A DNA stretch of 64,000 bases from Luteibacter yeojuensis (GCF_011742875.1 NZ_JAAQTL010000001.1:2976001-3040000), one strand, 5' to 3'; numbered from the stretch's first letter, positions 35,166-44,233 are shown. Notes: a model not told the origin generated them from the letters alone. Made by a program: numbers and translations.

Positions 35166-35858
35166 TCAGCCCGCGATGCCGTGCGCGGCTTGCAGGATCA
35201 GGTCCACTACCGTGTCGGGGGCCGTCACCCCCGGGGTGTGATCGACAGGATGCGCCACGACCGTCGCGTTCATCCGCGCCGCCATGAAGCGCTGCGTCTC
35301 TTCCACGATCATGCGGTCCTGTGCCGCGACCAGGTACCAGCTCGGCACGTCCTTCCAGAGCGGACGGGCAACGGGGACGGTGATGCAGGCCGGGGAAATG
35401 GGACGTTGCACGGCAGCCAGCATGGCTTGCCCGTCCTCCGAGGCATCGGGCGCGAAGGCTTTCGCGAAGGCACTTTCCGGCAACCAGATCCAGCCGTGCG
35501 CGTCGGGGGCCAGGTGCGGCGCCAGCGGATGCGGCTCGGTGCGATAGAACACGTCGGCAACGGTTTCGCCTTCGTCGGGCGCCAGGGCCGTCACGTAGAC
35601 AAGGCCCTTCACCTCCGGGCTGCGGACGGATCCAACCACCGCGCCGGCATAGGCATGGCCCACGAGCACCACCGGTCCACCTACCCGTTCGACGGTTCGT
35701 TCGACAGCGGCGACATCGTCGGCCAGGCTCGTCAGCGGAAGGGGTGCAGTAACCGCCTTGATGCCTCGATGAAGGAGGCCGGTAATCACCTTGGACCAGC
35801 TGGAACCGTCGGCCCAGGCGCCGTGGGCGAGGATGAAGGTCAGATCGGCTGCGAGCAT
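35166..35858 (-). CDS. alpha/beta hydrolase-fold protein lacking the nucleophile serine
   Basis: The 230-residue protein has the fold of small salicylate-esterase/EstC-like hydrolases: 'FILAHGAWADGSSWSKVI' (HGAW oxyanion), 'VLVGHAYAGAVVG' where the usual GHSYGG elbow should be, 'YLVAAQDRMI' with the acid, and 'HPVDHTPGVTAP' with the histidine. The elbow reads G-H-Ala-Y-Ala-G, so the catalytic serine is replaced by alanine. It may be a lyase-like or binding protein that uses the pocket without an acyl-enzyme. The start has a GGAG site, and the gene is divergent from the CGNR regulator. Confidence 0.85.
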   Translation of the reverse strand: MLAADLTFILAHGAWADGSSWSKVITGLLHRGIKAVTAPLPLTSLADDVAAVERTVERVGGPVVLVGHAYAGAVVGSVRSPEVKGLVYVTALAPDEGETVADVFYRTEPHPLAPHLAPDAHGWIWLPESAFAKAFAPDASEDGQAMLAAVQRPISPACITVPVARPLWKDVPSWYLVAAQDRMIVEETQRFMAARMNATVVAHPVDHTPGVTAPDTVVDLILQAAHGIAG

Positions 35859-35984
35859 GGCGTTCTCCGTATTCGGGACTGTGGTGGGCGATTCGAGTGC
35901 CGGTCAGGGCATTCCCCGGCCTCGTCTTCGGCGGTAACCGCCTTGGCGTTGATAAGAAGGTTATTCGCCCCAATGTAACTTGTC

Positions 35985-36006
35985 AATAGCCTTTTGAGAG
36001 GTTATT
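35985..36006. promoter_or_regulatory. inverted repeat operator between the hydrolase and CGNR genes
   Basis: AATAGCCT (35985-35992) and AGGTTATT (35999-36006) form an inverted repeat with one mismatch; a further direct copy AGGTTATT lies at 35958-35965. The region is much AT-richer than its surroundings and sits in the divergent promoter area, so it probably binds the CGNR regulator. Confidence 0.6.
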
Positions 36007-36032
36007 TTCATCCCACCTGACGGAGCCGACCC

Positions 36033-36650
36033 ATGCCCCCTTCCTCCCCCGCCATCCTTATTGCCGACGCCCCCGGCCTCGACTTCCTTAATTCCATCGC
36101 GACCCCTGTGGACGTTGCCATCGACTGGATCGACGACGGCGACGCCCTGCTGGCCTGGCTGGATCAGATGCGCATGGTCCCCGCCGCGGTGCTGGCCGAG
36201 GTGCGCCAGCGCGCGATGCCCGGCGAACTCGATCGCCTCGCGGATCAGGCGCGCAGCCTGCGCGAGTGGTTCCGTGCGTTTGTCCGGGAGAGGAAAGGTC
36301 ACGCGCTCGACGCGTCGAGCCTGGGGGAACTGGAGCCGCTGAATTTGCTGCTCGCGCGTGACGAAGGTTATGCGCAGGTGCTCGCCGGCGACGGGGGCGG
36401 CTCCCTGCGTTTCGTGCGCACCCGGCGCTGGACGTCGCCGGAGTCGTTGCTACAGCCGATCGGCGAGGCGATGGCGAAGCTCGTCGCCGAAGAGGATTTC
36501 ACGCACATCAAGGCCTGCGAAGGTCCCACCTGCACCCTGCTCTTCGCCGACCATACCCGTGGCCGCGTGCGCCGCTGGTGCAGCATGGCCGCCTGCGGCA
36601 ACCGTGCGAAGCAGACGGCACACCGCCAGAGAGCGAAGGCACACCACTGA
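36033..36650 (+). CDS. CGNR zinc-finger/ABATE-domain regulator
   Basis: The 205-residue protein has an N-terminal ABATE domain ('DAPGLDFLNSIATP' start is typical) and the C-terminal CGNR zinc finger: two early cysteines in 'ACEGPTCTLLF', then 'RRWCSMAACGNRAKQTAHRQ' with the CGNR motif and a basic tail for DNA contact. The family are presumed transcriptional regulators, often next to the oxidoreductases or hydrolases they control. It is divergent from the hydrolase at 35858, with a repeat-containing operator between. A CGGAG site precedes the ATG. Confidence 0.9.
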   Translation: MPPSSPAILIADAPGLDFLNSIATPVDVAIDWIDDGDALLAWLDQMRMVPAAVLAEVRQRAMPGELDRLADQARSLREWFRAFVRERKGHALDASSLGELEPLNLLLARDEGYAQVLAGDGGGSLRFVRTRRWTSPESLLQPIGEAMAKLVAEEDFTHIKACEGPTCTLLFADHTRGRVRRWCSMAACGNRAKQTAHRQRAKAHH

Positions 36651-36743
36651 CCCACCGGGTGTGACCGTGCCCCGTGGTGGGGCACGCATTGGCGCGCGAG
36701 CGGGTGCTCATGGCAACCCCGGTCGCGCGCCAGCGGCTTTCGA

Positions 36744-37553
36744 CTAATCGACTCTCACTTCCACGCGCCGATTGGGGGCGAGGCACGCCACGAGCTCCTC
36801 GCGTGCGCCATTCGGGCAATCCTTCACCGGGTCCCTCTCGCCAAGGCCTTCGGCGAGGATCTTGGTGCGCGGCACACCGTCGGTCACCAGCGCGTCCATC
36901 ACGGCGCGTGCCCGGCGTTCGGACAACGGTTGGTTATAGGCGTGGCTGCCGAGGCGATCCGTGTAGCCGGTGACGCGAATGCCCTGGATCTGCGCCATGT
37001 GCGCGCGCAACTTCGCGCCAAGGTCCGTCACGGCCTGCTTGCCTTCGGTCGTGAGTTCGGATTTGTCGAAGGCGAAGAGTGCGTCGGCAGCGAGGGTGAT
37101 CCGCTGCGGCATGTCCTCCGCGACCGCGGCCGCCGCCGGCTTCGCCACATCGAGGAACGCCGCGCACGATGCCGGCATCCAGTAGAAACTGCGCGCCAGC
37201 TTGTCCTGGTCGAACAGGATCTTGTACTGGCACTGCACTACGTCGTCGCTGCCCGCCTTGCGGAAATTGAACAGGTAGTTCCACTCGCGCACACCCCACA
37301 CGCCTTCGTCGAAGTGCGGGAAGCCGATCAGTTCCGAGATCTGGTGCTTGTCGACGCCCGCCTTGATCAGGCGCAGGTTGTCGAGGTTGGGAAAGGTACC
37401 GCCCTTGTGCAGGGACGGCATGTTCCGCGGCGCGGGCCATTCGAGTTGTCCCGCCGAGCGGCCATCCTTCGCCACGTCGCGGCTGTAACTGCCGCAGGCG
37501 GCCAGCGCGAGCGTCAACGACGCCACGGCGAAACCCTTGAGCGATGCACGCAT
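36744..37553 (-). CDS. OmpA-family lipoprotein with BamE/SmpA-like N-terminal domain
   Basis: The 269-residue protein has a lipoprotein signal with the lipobox LAAC (Cys20). The first part (about residues 45-120, 'LIKAGVDKHQISELIGFPHF' and 'GVREWNYLFNFR') looks like the BamE/SmpA fold, and the C-terminal part ('VTGYTDRLGSHAYNQPLSER', 'RRARAVMDALVTDGVP') is an OmpA peptidoglycan-binding domain. The ATG at 37553 has AAGGAG eight bases upstream. It starts 38 bases after the adhesin gene; such an OmpA lipoprotein is the usual partner of Xanthomonadales YadA-like adhesins and may help anchor or fold them. Confidence 0.9.
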   Translation of the reverse strand: MRASLKGFAVASLTLALAACGSYSRDVAKDGRSAGQLEWPAPRNMPSLHKGGTFPNLDNLRLIKAGVDKHQISELIGFPHFDEGVWGVREWNYLFNFRKAGSDDVVQCQYKILFDQDKLARSFYWMPASCAAFLDVAKPAAAAVAEDMPQRITLAADALFAFDKSELTTEGKQAVTDLGAKLRAHMAQIQGIRVTGYTDRLGSHAYNQPLSERRARAVMDALVTDGVPRTKILAEGLGERDPVKDCPNGAREELVACLAPNRRVEVRVD

Positions 37554-37591
37554 GGTCCTGACTCCTTCGATGTTGTTCATGGATGCACCCC

Positions 37592-40500
37592 TCACCAGAC
37601 CACCGCCGCGCCGACGCCCGCGCCGGCGTCGCCGCGCGAGTTGGTCGTGGCGTTGAGCTTCAGCACGTAGTGTCCGCTCTCGGTGATGGTCGACAGGCCC
37701 ACCGCGATGCCGGTTTCGCCATGGAAGCTGCCCACCGCCACACCGGCCGAATTCTGGTTGGGCTGGTAGGCCTGCGGCAGGCTCGCCATCGCCATCGCCG
37801 ATGCGACACCCGCGTTGGCGCGGTTGCCGATGCGATTGAGGTCCTGGTTCACTGTCTGGAAGCGCTGGTCGGTGTAGCTCTTCGACCAGTTCTTCGCGCT
37901 TTCCACGGCCTGGTCCAGCTGGCTCACGTTCACCGCATCGGTGGGCGCGGTACCCGCCGCCACGTTGGTGACCGTGCGCTCGTGCCCCGCCGAGCCCACC
38001 GATACCGTGTTGTTCCCGCTGGCCACCGAGCCGGTGCCTATCGCGACGCTGTTGTCGCCCGTGGCCGAGGAATTCGCGCCCACCGCCGTGCTGTTGTTGC
38101 CCGTGGCCGACGAGCCGGCACCGGAAGCCGTGGAGTTGGAGCCCGTCGCCGAGGCCGGGTCCGTGTCGTCGTTGCTGTTGTCGTACTGGTTGTTGCCGCC
38201 GTTGCCGCCACCGCCCGGCGGCAGGTTGTTCACTGTGTTGCTGAGGTTGGTCAACTCGCTGTAGATCGCGTCGATGCTGGCGTTGGTGGCAAACAACTGC
38301 GAGCCGTTGATGGCGTCGGTGCTGAGCTGGCTGATCCGCCCGGCCGCCAGGTTGGTGATGGTGCGCTCCGCGCCAGCGGCGCCCACGCTCACCGTGGAGC
38401 CTGGGGTGATGCCCGCGAAGTTGTACGTGGTGCCGGCAAGCGTCGCGCTGGCCGTTCCGACCGCCGCATCCGTCTTCGACCCCGAGCCCAGGGCCACGCT
38501 GCCTACATAGTCCGCTTCCGAGCCGGCGCCCAGGGCCATGCCCTGGATGGCGTTGGCCGTCGCGCCGGTACCCAGCGCCACGCCGTCGGCGAGATTCACG
38601 GTGGTGTCCTGGCCTACCGCGATGCCGCCCGGCGCGGTCTGCTGCACGATGGCGTGGTTACCCATGCCGATGCCGTTGTCGCCGTTCACCGTGGTCTCCG
38701 GTCCGACGGCGACCGATTCCGCGCCGACCGCCGCGGAGTCCGCCGCCGCCGAATTGGCGTGGAAGTACTTCGTCGGTGTCACCGCAAACGCACTCAGCGA
38801 GCCCTTCAACTGGCGCAAGGTCACCGCGTCCTGGTCTTCCGTGCCGTCCGCCACGTTGGTCACCTGGCGGAAATCGGTGGCATTGCCCACCGATACCGCG
38901 CCGAGCAGGTTGCGGTCGCTGGTGTTGTACGGAATGGTGTGGGTGCCGGCCGTGACCGTTCCCGACGCCGGGGCGATCGCTCGATCGGATACCGCGCCGG
39001 AACCCAGCGCCACGCCGCCTACCACCGATGCGTTCGTGCCCTGGCCCAGCGCGGTAGCGTTCTGCGCCGTGGCGACCGAGCCCACGCCGGACGCCACCGC
39101 ATTCAGGCCCGACGCGCCGTCGTTGGCGTAGTTGCCGCCGGTGACGCCGTTGTCGTTCACGCTGTAGTAGTGCGTGGCGCTGTTGATGACGGTGGTGTTG
39201 AGCGATTCGATCGCCTGGTTGGTGGCGAACAGCTGCGAACCGTTCACGGCGTCCGTGCTCCCCCCGTTCACCTGCCCCGCGGCGACATGGGTGATCGTGC
39301 GTTCCGCGCCCGTCGTCCCGACACTGACCGTGCTGCTCGGCGTACCGCCGGCGTAGGTGTACGCTGTGCCCGCGATGGTGTCGCCGGGGGTCTGGACCAC
39401 GACATCGGTGGTCGAACCCGCGCCCAGCGCCACGTCCCCGATGTTGGCTCCAGCGGTGGCGCCATTGCCTATCGACACCGCGTTATCGGTGGTGGCGTTC
39501 GACACCGGCCCGATCGCCACGCTGTTCACACCCGCCGCAACGGAATCGGCGAGGTTTGAATTGGCGTGGAAGTACTTGATGCCGTTGGTGCCGATCTGGT
39601 CGAACACCTGCTGGACCGAGTTGTACGTGTTGCCGGCATAGTCGATGCTGGTGTTGATCGTGCCGGTGGCCGGATCGTAGGTGGTGCTTCCGCCGATGCT
39701 GTTGGCGATGGAGTCGCCGAGGTTGGTCACGGTGTTGCCGAGGTTGGTGACCGACGTGCCTACCGTGCCGACGGCATCCTGCACGGCGAACAGCTGCGAC
39801 CCATTGATCGCATCGGTGCTGCCGTTGCTTATCCGGCCTGCCGCCACGTTGGTGATGGTGCGTTCGGCACCGACATCGCCCACGCTCACCGTGGAACCCG
39901 GTGCGCCGCCGGCAAAGGTGTAAGGCGTGCCGTTGATGGTGGTGCCGGTGGTGGCGACCTTGTCGGCTGTGACCGAGCCCGACCCCAGGGCCACGCTTCC
40001 CACGAAGGCGGCTTGCGAACCGGCGCCGATCGCGAGTGCCTGGATCGCATTGGATGTGGCGCCCGTACCGAGAGCCACGCCATCGGCAAGGTTCACCGTG
40101 GTGTCCTGGCCGATGGCGATGCCGCCGGGTGCCGTCTGCTGCACGATCGAATGGTTGCCCATGCCGATGGCGTTGTCGCCGTTGACCGTGGTCTCCGGAC
40201 CGATGGCGACCGAGTCGGTACCGATGGCCGCCGAGTCCGCGAGAACGGAGTTGGCGTGGAAGTATTCGATCGGCGTCACCGAGAAGGAACCCATGGCGCC
40301 CTTCAACTGGCGCAGCGTCACCGCGTCCTGGTCCTCCGTACCGTCCGCCACATTCGTTACCTGGCGATAGCCGGTGGCATTGCCTACCGACACCGAGCCG
40401 AGCAGGGTCTTGTCCGTCGTGTTGTACGGGATGGTGTTCGTGCCGACGGTGATCGTGCCGGACGCCGGTGCGATTGCCCGGTCGGAGATCGCACCGGAAC

Positions 40501-42532
40501 CGAGGGCCACGCCGCCGAGCACCGAGACGCCCGCGCCCTGCCCAAGCGCGGTAGCGTTGTCGGCCGTGGCCGTGGAGCCCACGCCGGCGGCAAGGGCATT
40601 GAGTCCGGTGGCCCCGTCGTTGGCGTAGTTTCCACCGGGCGTCCCGTTGTCGTTGACGCTGAAATAATGGACGGCGCCGGCGGCCACGTCACCGTCGATC
40701 TGGTTGAAGATCTGCTGCAGCGAACTGTAAGTATTGCCGCCGTAGGTCACGCTGGTCGTGATGTTGCCCGTGCTCGGATCGTAAGTCGTACCGCCGCCGA
40801 TGGTCGTGGCGATACTGTCGCCGAGGTTGGTCACCGTATTGCCGAGATTGGTGACGCTCGTGTCCAGTCCATCCACCGCCTGGTTGGTCGCGAACAGCTG
40901 CGAACCGTTGATGGCATCGGTCGAAGCCGACGTGACCTGCCCTGCCGCGACGTTCTGGATCTGCCTCTCCGCGCCCGCGGCGCCCACCGAGAAGGCGCTG
41001 CCCGGCGTACCGCCCGCGAAAGTGTAGGAGGTACCGGCAATGGTGGCGTTCGGGACATTCGTGGTGGCCGATGTGGTGCTGCCGGAACCGATCGCGACAT
41101 CGCCCGCCTTCGTCGCCGCGACGGCACCGTCGCCGATGGCGACATTGCCGCCCATGCCGGCCGCGCCCGCCGTCGACCCGTTGCCGAGCGCGACGCTTCC
41201 CTGCCCGATGGCCTTGTTGCCGTTGCCGATGGCCACCGCGCCGTCCGCCATGTTGGCGGCGGTTGCCGTGGCCGTGCCGTCGCTGTTCGCAATGTTGTTC
41301 GCGCCACCGGTAAACGCACCCGTGCCGCTGGCATAACTCGGATCGCCGATGGCCACGGCACCGTCGCCGAACGCGGTGTTTCCGGAACCGATGGCCACCG
41401 CCTTGCCGCCCGTCGCATGCGAGGCGTTTCCGATCGCCACGGCTTCCGCCGCATCGGCGGTCGCGGACGTACCGAGCGCGATGCTGGAGGCGCCACTCGC
41501 GATGGCCGTGGTGCCCATGGCGATGCCGCTGGTTCCCGATGCTGCCGCATTGTGTCCAAACGCCATCGCATCGCCAGCCGATGCGGCTGAATCCACGCCA
41601 AAACTCAGGGCGTTGTTCTGCGATGCATTCGCTCGCAGGCCGATGCCCACGGCGTAAGTGCCCGCGGCACTTACATCGGTGCCGATGGCGACAGCCGATT
41701 CGGCTGCCGCGCCGGCGCCGGCGGTGCGCGGTCCCAGATAGATGGCGTTGAGGGCGGTCGCATAGGCCTGGAAACCGACAGCCGTGGAATGAACCGCATT
41801 GCCTTGGGATCCCAGGCCGACCGAGAGCGCGCCTTCCCCGGCTGCGATCGCTCCATAACCCAGGGCGGCTGCAACGCCCACGCTCGCGGAAGAATACGCA
41901 CCGAGGGCGATCGCATTGCCGCTGCTGCTCGACGCCCCGCCGCCGATGGCGATGCTGCTCACGCTGGCCGCCGTGGCCTGCCGGCCGAGCGCGATGGAGT
42001 TGAGCCCGGTGGCATGCGAGATCGTGCCGATGGATACCGCGTCGTTCTGATTGGACAACGACTGCGTGCCCATGGCGATGGCACCCGAGGCCGAAGAGGT
42101 CACATCCGTGCCGATGGCGATGCTCGCGTCGCCGAGTGCCCCTGTACCCGGAGCGGTACGGGCACCCAGGTAAATGGCGTTTATCCCTGCCGCATAGGCC
42201 TGGAAGCCCATCGTGATGCCGTTCAAGGCGGCGCTGTGCGCACCGTATCCGACGGCCGTCCCACCACCGGCATCGGCCGCGGACGATACGCCGGCGCATG
42301 TGGCCGAGCCCGAGTAGACGTTATACGGCGGATTCACGCAGCTCGCCTGCGCTTGAGCCAGCGTCGTCCAGGCAAGGCCTCCCAAGGTAAGCAGCGCCGC
42401 GGCGGCGAGCATGCCGGGCCTTCGCGCCGGCCGTTGCGAGGTCGTGCCACCGCGCGGACGGCTCGCCAGTTCCGATGCCACCACGAGCTGATTCAACTCG
42501 CGGTTCCAGATCTTGCTGTGGATTTTGTTCAT
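37592..42532 (-). CDS. YadA-type trimeric autotransporter adhesin
   Basis: The 1646-residue protein starts at 42532 with the extended signal peptide region (MNKIHSKIWNRELNQLVVAS), followed by head repeats of the YadA type (A-I-A-I-G-like 14-residue units), several stalk modules with 'STDAINGSQLFATN', and a YadA membrane anchor ending in 'GVGAAVVW'. It forms surface trimers that stick to surfaces, hosts or other cells. Two stretches of more than 200 residues are near-copies of each other (roughly 40680-39835 and 39180-38345 in the DNA), so it grew by internal duplication. It has a long upstream region with a CRP-type box and is followed by the OmpA lipoprotein gene. Confidence 0.97.
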   Translation of the reverse strand: MNKIHSKIWNRELNQLVVASELASRPRGGTTSQRPARRPGMLAAAALLTLGGLAWTTLAQAQASCVNPPYNVYSGSATCAGVSSAADAGGGTAVGYGAHSAALNGITMGFQAYAAGINAIYLGARTAPGTGALGDASIAIGTDVTSSASGAIAMGTQSLSNQNDAVSIGTISHATGLNSIALGRQATAASVSSIAIGGGASSSSGNAIALGAYSSASVGVAAALGYGAIAAGEGALSVGLGSQGNAVHSTAVGFQAYATALNAIYLGPRTAGAGAAAESAVAIGTDVSAAGTYAVGIGLRANASQNNALSFGVDSAASAGDAMAFGHNAAASGTSGIAMGTTAIASGASSIALGTSATADAAEAVAIGNASHATGGKAVAIGSGNTAFGDGAVAIGDPSYASGTGAFTGGANNIANSDGTATATAANMADGAVAIGNGNKAIGQGSVALGNGSTAGAAGMGGNVAIGDGAVAATKAGDVAIGSGSTTSATTNVPNATIAGTSYTFAGGTPGSAFSVGAAGAERQIQNVAAGQVTSASTDAINGSQLFATNQAVDGLDTSVTNLGNTVTNLGDSIATTIGGGTTYDPSTGNITTSVTYGGNTYSSLQQIFNQIDGDVAAGAVHYFSVNDNGTPGGNYANDGATGLNALAAGVGSTATADNATALGQGAGVSVLGGVALGSGAISDRAIAPASGTITVGTNTIPYNTTDKTLLGSVSVGNATGYRQVTNVADGTEDQDAVTLRQLKGAMGSFSVTPIEYFHANSVLADSAAIGTDSVAIGPETTVNGDNAIGMGNHSIVQQTAPGGIAIGQDTTVNLADGVALGTGATSNAIQALAIGAGSQAAFVGSVALGSGSVTADKVATTGTTINGTPYTFAGGAPGSTVSVGDVGAERTITNVAAGRISNGSTDAINGSQLFAVQDAVGTVGTSVTNLGNTVTNLGDSIANSIGGSTTYDPATGTINTSIDYAGNTYNSVQQVFDQIGTNGIKYFHANSNLADSVAAGVNSVAIGPVSNATTDNAVSIGNGATAGANIGDVALGAGSTTDVVVQTPGDTIAGTAYTYAGGTPSSTVSVGTTGAERTITHVAAGQVNGGSTDAVNGSQLFATNQAIESLNTTVINSATHYYSVNDNGVTGGNYANDGASGLNAVASGVGSVATAQNATALGQGTNASVVGGVALGSGAVSDRAIAPASGTVTAGTHTIPYNTSDRNLLGAVSVGNATDFRQVTNVADGTEDQDAVTLRQLKGSLSAFAVTPTKYFHANSAAADSAAVGAESVAVGPETTVNGDNGIGMGNHAIVQQTAPGGIAVGQDTTVNLADGVALGTGATANAIQGMALGAGSEADYVGSVALGSGSKTDAAVGTASATLAGTTYNFAGITPGSTVSVGAAGAERTITNLAAGRISQLSTDAINGSQLFATNASIDAIYSELTNLSNTVNNLPPGGGGNGGNNQYDNSNDDTDPASATGSNSTASGAGSSATGNNSTAVGANSSATGDNSVAIGTGSVASGNNTVSVGSAGHERTVTNVAAGTAPTDAVNVSQLDQAVESAKNWSKSYTDQRFQTVNQDLNRIGNRANAGVASAMAMASLPQAYQPNQNSAGVAVGSFHGETGIAVGLSTITESGHYVLKLNATTNSRGDAGAGVGAAVVW
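38345..40680 (-). repeat. tandem segmental duplication inside the adhesin gene
   Basis: The module running from 'HYFSVNDNG' (near 40675) through 'DRAIAPASGT', 'QVTNVADGTEDQDAVTLRQL' and 'QQTAPGGIAIGQDTTVNLAD' recurs from about 39183 downward with only scattered changes. The offset is about 1.5 kb. Such repeats can expand or contract by recombination. Confidence 0.75.
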
Positions 42533-42925
42533 GCCGGTTTCCTGTTTCGTGGGGAGATGCACGGGAGGAATGGCCGGGAATTCGTGCGCGCGCGCGTGCC
42601 CGTCGGCACGGCACAAGGCCACGCCGCACTTCGCGCAGTGACGTACGGATATCCCGGCGTTTGGCCGCAACCCCTCAGTCGCGCCTGGCTAAGGCCAGGC
42701 ACGTGGAAAGGTGGCGGAATTCGGGAACGAGCGGATCAGACAGTGGCGCTTGCGCTCGCATCCGCGGGAGGTGGATGCAAAATCGTCATGCGCGATGGAA
42801 AGACACTGGGCCGCCGTCGTCGATGACCGGCGCGGTTCCGATAAACGAATCGCTTCGCACTCTGAGCAAATGGCCTTCTAAACGGGTACGTGTCCATAAC
42901 GAGTACCGCTTCCCCTGCAGAGCCG

Positions 42926-42945
42926 GGCTTGTCGGACGACAAGCC
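42926..42945 (-). promoter_or_regulatory. perfect hairpin in the adhesin mRNA leader
   Basis: GGCTTGTCG (42926-42934), GA, CGACAAGCC (42937-42945) is a 20-bp perfect palindrome lying just after the putative transcription start. It may stabilise the 5' end or bind a regulator. Confidence 0.5.
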
Positions 42946-42966
42946 GTGCTTTCACGGCGCTTTGAC

Positions 42967-42972
42967 GTTATA
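42967..42972 (-). promoter_or_regulatory. putative -10 (TATAAC) of the adhesin promoter
   Basis: TATAAC on the minus strand differs from TATAAT at one position. It would put the start near 42960, which places the centre of the CRP-type box at -61.5, the standard class I activation distance. The matching -35 is poor, as expected for an activator-dependent promoter. Confidence 0.5.
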
Positions 42973-43013
42973 GCTTAGGCGTTACTGAAATATTAAGGCG
43001 TAACTCTCATAAG

Positions 43014-43029
43014 TGTGATCTCGATCACA
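43014..43029. promoter_or_regulatory. perfect CRP/Clp-type box
   Basis: TGTGA-TCTCGA-TCACA matches the CRP consensus (TGTGA-N6-TCACA) at every conserved base. In Xanthomonadales the CRP-like regulator Clp, inhibited by cyclic di-GMP, uses the same site. It lies about 480 bases upstream of the adhesin start and past the end of the convergently placed TauE-like gene. Confidence 0.8.
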
Positions 43030-43213
43030 TAGATTTTCCGGGAAGCTTCTTGCGAACAACGCGCGGAATATGAGAATGGCGCCGTTTTTCTGACCGATTT
43101 TTTTTAGGGCGGATATACACTTACGTGATACCATCAAATGTCTGACTTATTCATGCTGAGGGTTCGCGCAAGCGATGCCCATGCGCGAGGCAGACGCCTA
43201 CAAGGCGCGGAAG

Positions 43214-44233
43214 TCACATCTCGTACTTCTCGAGTACGCCGTCCCGATAGACGTGAAGCTCATAGGCCAGGCTACGCCACGAGAGCACAGCCTCCACGAT
43301 GACACGCTCCGCACCTTCGATAAGCGGGGCGGCGACGGCTCTCTTTGCTTCGGGCAGCGTATCGAACGCCACCACGTACTCGATTTCCGGAAGCTCATTG
43401 TGTCGGAGCTCCACGCCGACCCAGCCGCCGAAGCCGTTGAACGACAGGTCGAGGCCCTGCGGTACACGGCGGGACGCAACGCTTATCCCGTGCTTCGCCA
43501 CCAACCCCGATCCGGCATTGACCGTCATGACGGCACCGGCAACGACCATCGCCGTGTAGCCCAGGCGACGGAAGGTGATCTCTCCGACACGGGGAAGCAC
43601 CTTTCGTACGCCGAACGCCGCCGCGATGGCAGCCGCGCCAGTGACGGTACCTGCAATCAGCGCATTTGCGCCGAAGAGACCGAAGGCGCCGTAAAGAACC
43701 AGCTTGGTCAGGTGAAGCAGGATCTCGTTCGCCGCGCGCGTCGCGACCACCTGCTGTCTGCTCAGCCCATGGCGAAGATAGAAGCGGTTGAACAGCAGAC
43801 CCACCGCGCCCGTGAGCCCGGACACGAAGCCGGCAACGAGACCGAGAACCAGCAGAGTGCCGGGACGGCCCGGTTTCGCGTCCATCTCCCGCTGCCGACG
43901 AAACAGCATAGGCAGATTGCCCAGGAGGAAGAGGCCCAGCACGGCTTCCAGGTAAAGCGGGCTCATACGATCCAGCAACCACACGCCGACAAACGCACCG
44001 GGAAGCGAAAGCGGCACGAACCAGCGCACCACACGCCACTCGATATGCCTTATGAATAGCCCCAGGCGGGCGGCGCTACTGATGGTGCTTCCAACGGACA
44101 GGGCCACCGGCACCTGCGCCGTGGCGAGACCCACGCCGAGCACGGGCAACAACAAGAGGCCCGCGCCGCCACCGCTCACGGTGCTGAGCGCGAAAGCGGC
44201 AAGGCTCGTAAGGAAGAGCAAAGCGAAGAACAT
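43214..44233 (-). CDS. TauE/SafE-family permease with a C-terminal extension
   Basis: The 339-residue protein has the eight-helix TauE/SafE layout: 'LSTVSGGGAGLLLLPVLGVG' and 'LVAGFVSGLTGAVGLLFNRF' are its two family repeats. Members export sulfite, sulfoacetate or related anions. After the membrane part (to about residue 262) there is an unusual soluble tail of about 75 residues ('GLDLSFNGFGGWVGVELRHN' to 'VYRDGVLEKYEM') not normal for the family; it may regulate or couple the transporter. It stands alone on the minus strand and ends at the adhesin upstream region. Confidence 0.85.
   Translation of the reverse strand: MFFALLFLTSLAAFALSTVSGGGAGLLLLPVLGVGLATAQVPVALSVGSTISSAARLGLFIRHIEWRVVRWFVPLSLPGAFVGVWLLDRMSPLYLEAVLGLFLLGNLPMLFRRQREMDAKPGRPGTLLVLGLVAGFVSGLTGAVGLLFNRFYLRHGLSRQQVVATRAANEILLHLTKLVLYGAFGLFGANALIAGTVTGAAAIAAAFGVRKVLPRVGEITFRRLGYTAMVVAGAVMTVNAGSGLVAKHGISVASRRVPQGLDLSFNGFGGWVGVELRHNELPEIEYVVAFDTLPEAKRAVAAPLIEGAERVIVEAVLSWRSLAYELHVYRDGVLEKYEM

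Larger units (their letters stand above)
42533..43213. other. 680-bp adhesin upstream region
   Basis: This long gap, AT-rich from about 42840 to 43160, holds no gene that I can support. It contains the CRP-type box at 43014-43029, a putative -10 at 42967-42972, a perfect 20-bp hairpin at 42926-42945, and T-rich tracts near 43085-43106. On the minus strand these point to a regulated adhesin promoter with a leader of about 430 bases. Confidence 0.7.

Noticed and set aside
37583..41590. Very long open frames on the plus strand (over 600 codons each) across the adhesin gene
   Set aside because: They are antisense to the YadA-like gene and consist of low-complexity Arg/Gly/Ala/Val translations; the minus-strand frame has a signal peptide, stalk repeats and anchor.
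42736..42942. 68-codon minus-strand ORF in the adhesin leader
   Set aside because: Its ATG lies within the hairpin, there is no ribosome-binding site and the sequence has no conserved look; kept only as part of the leader.
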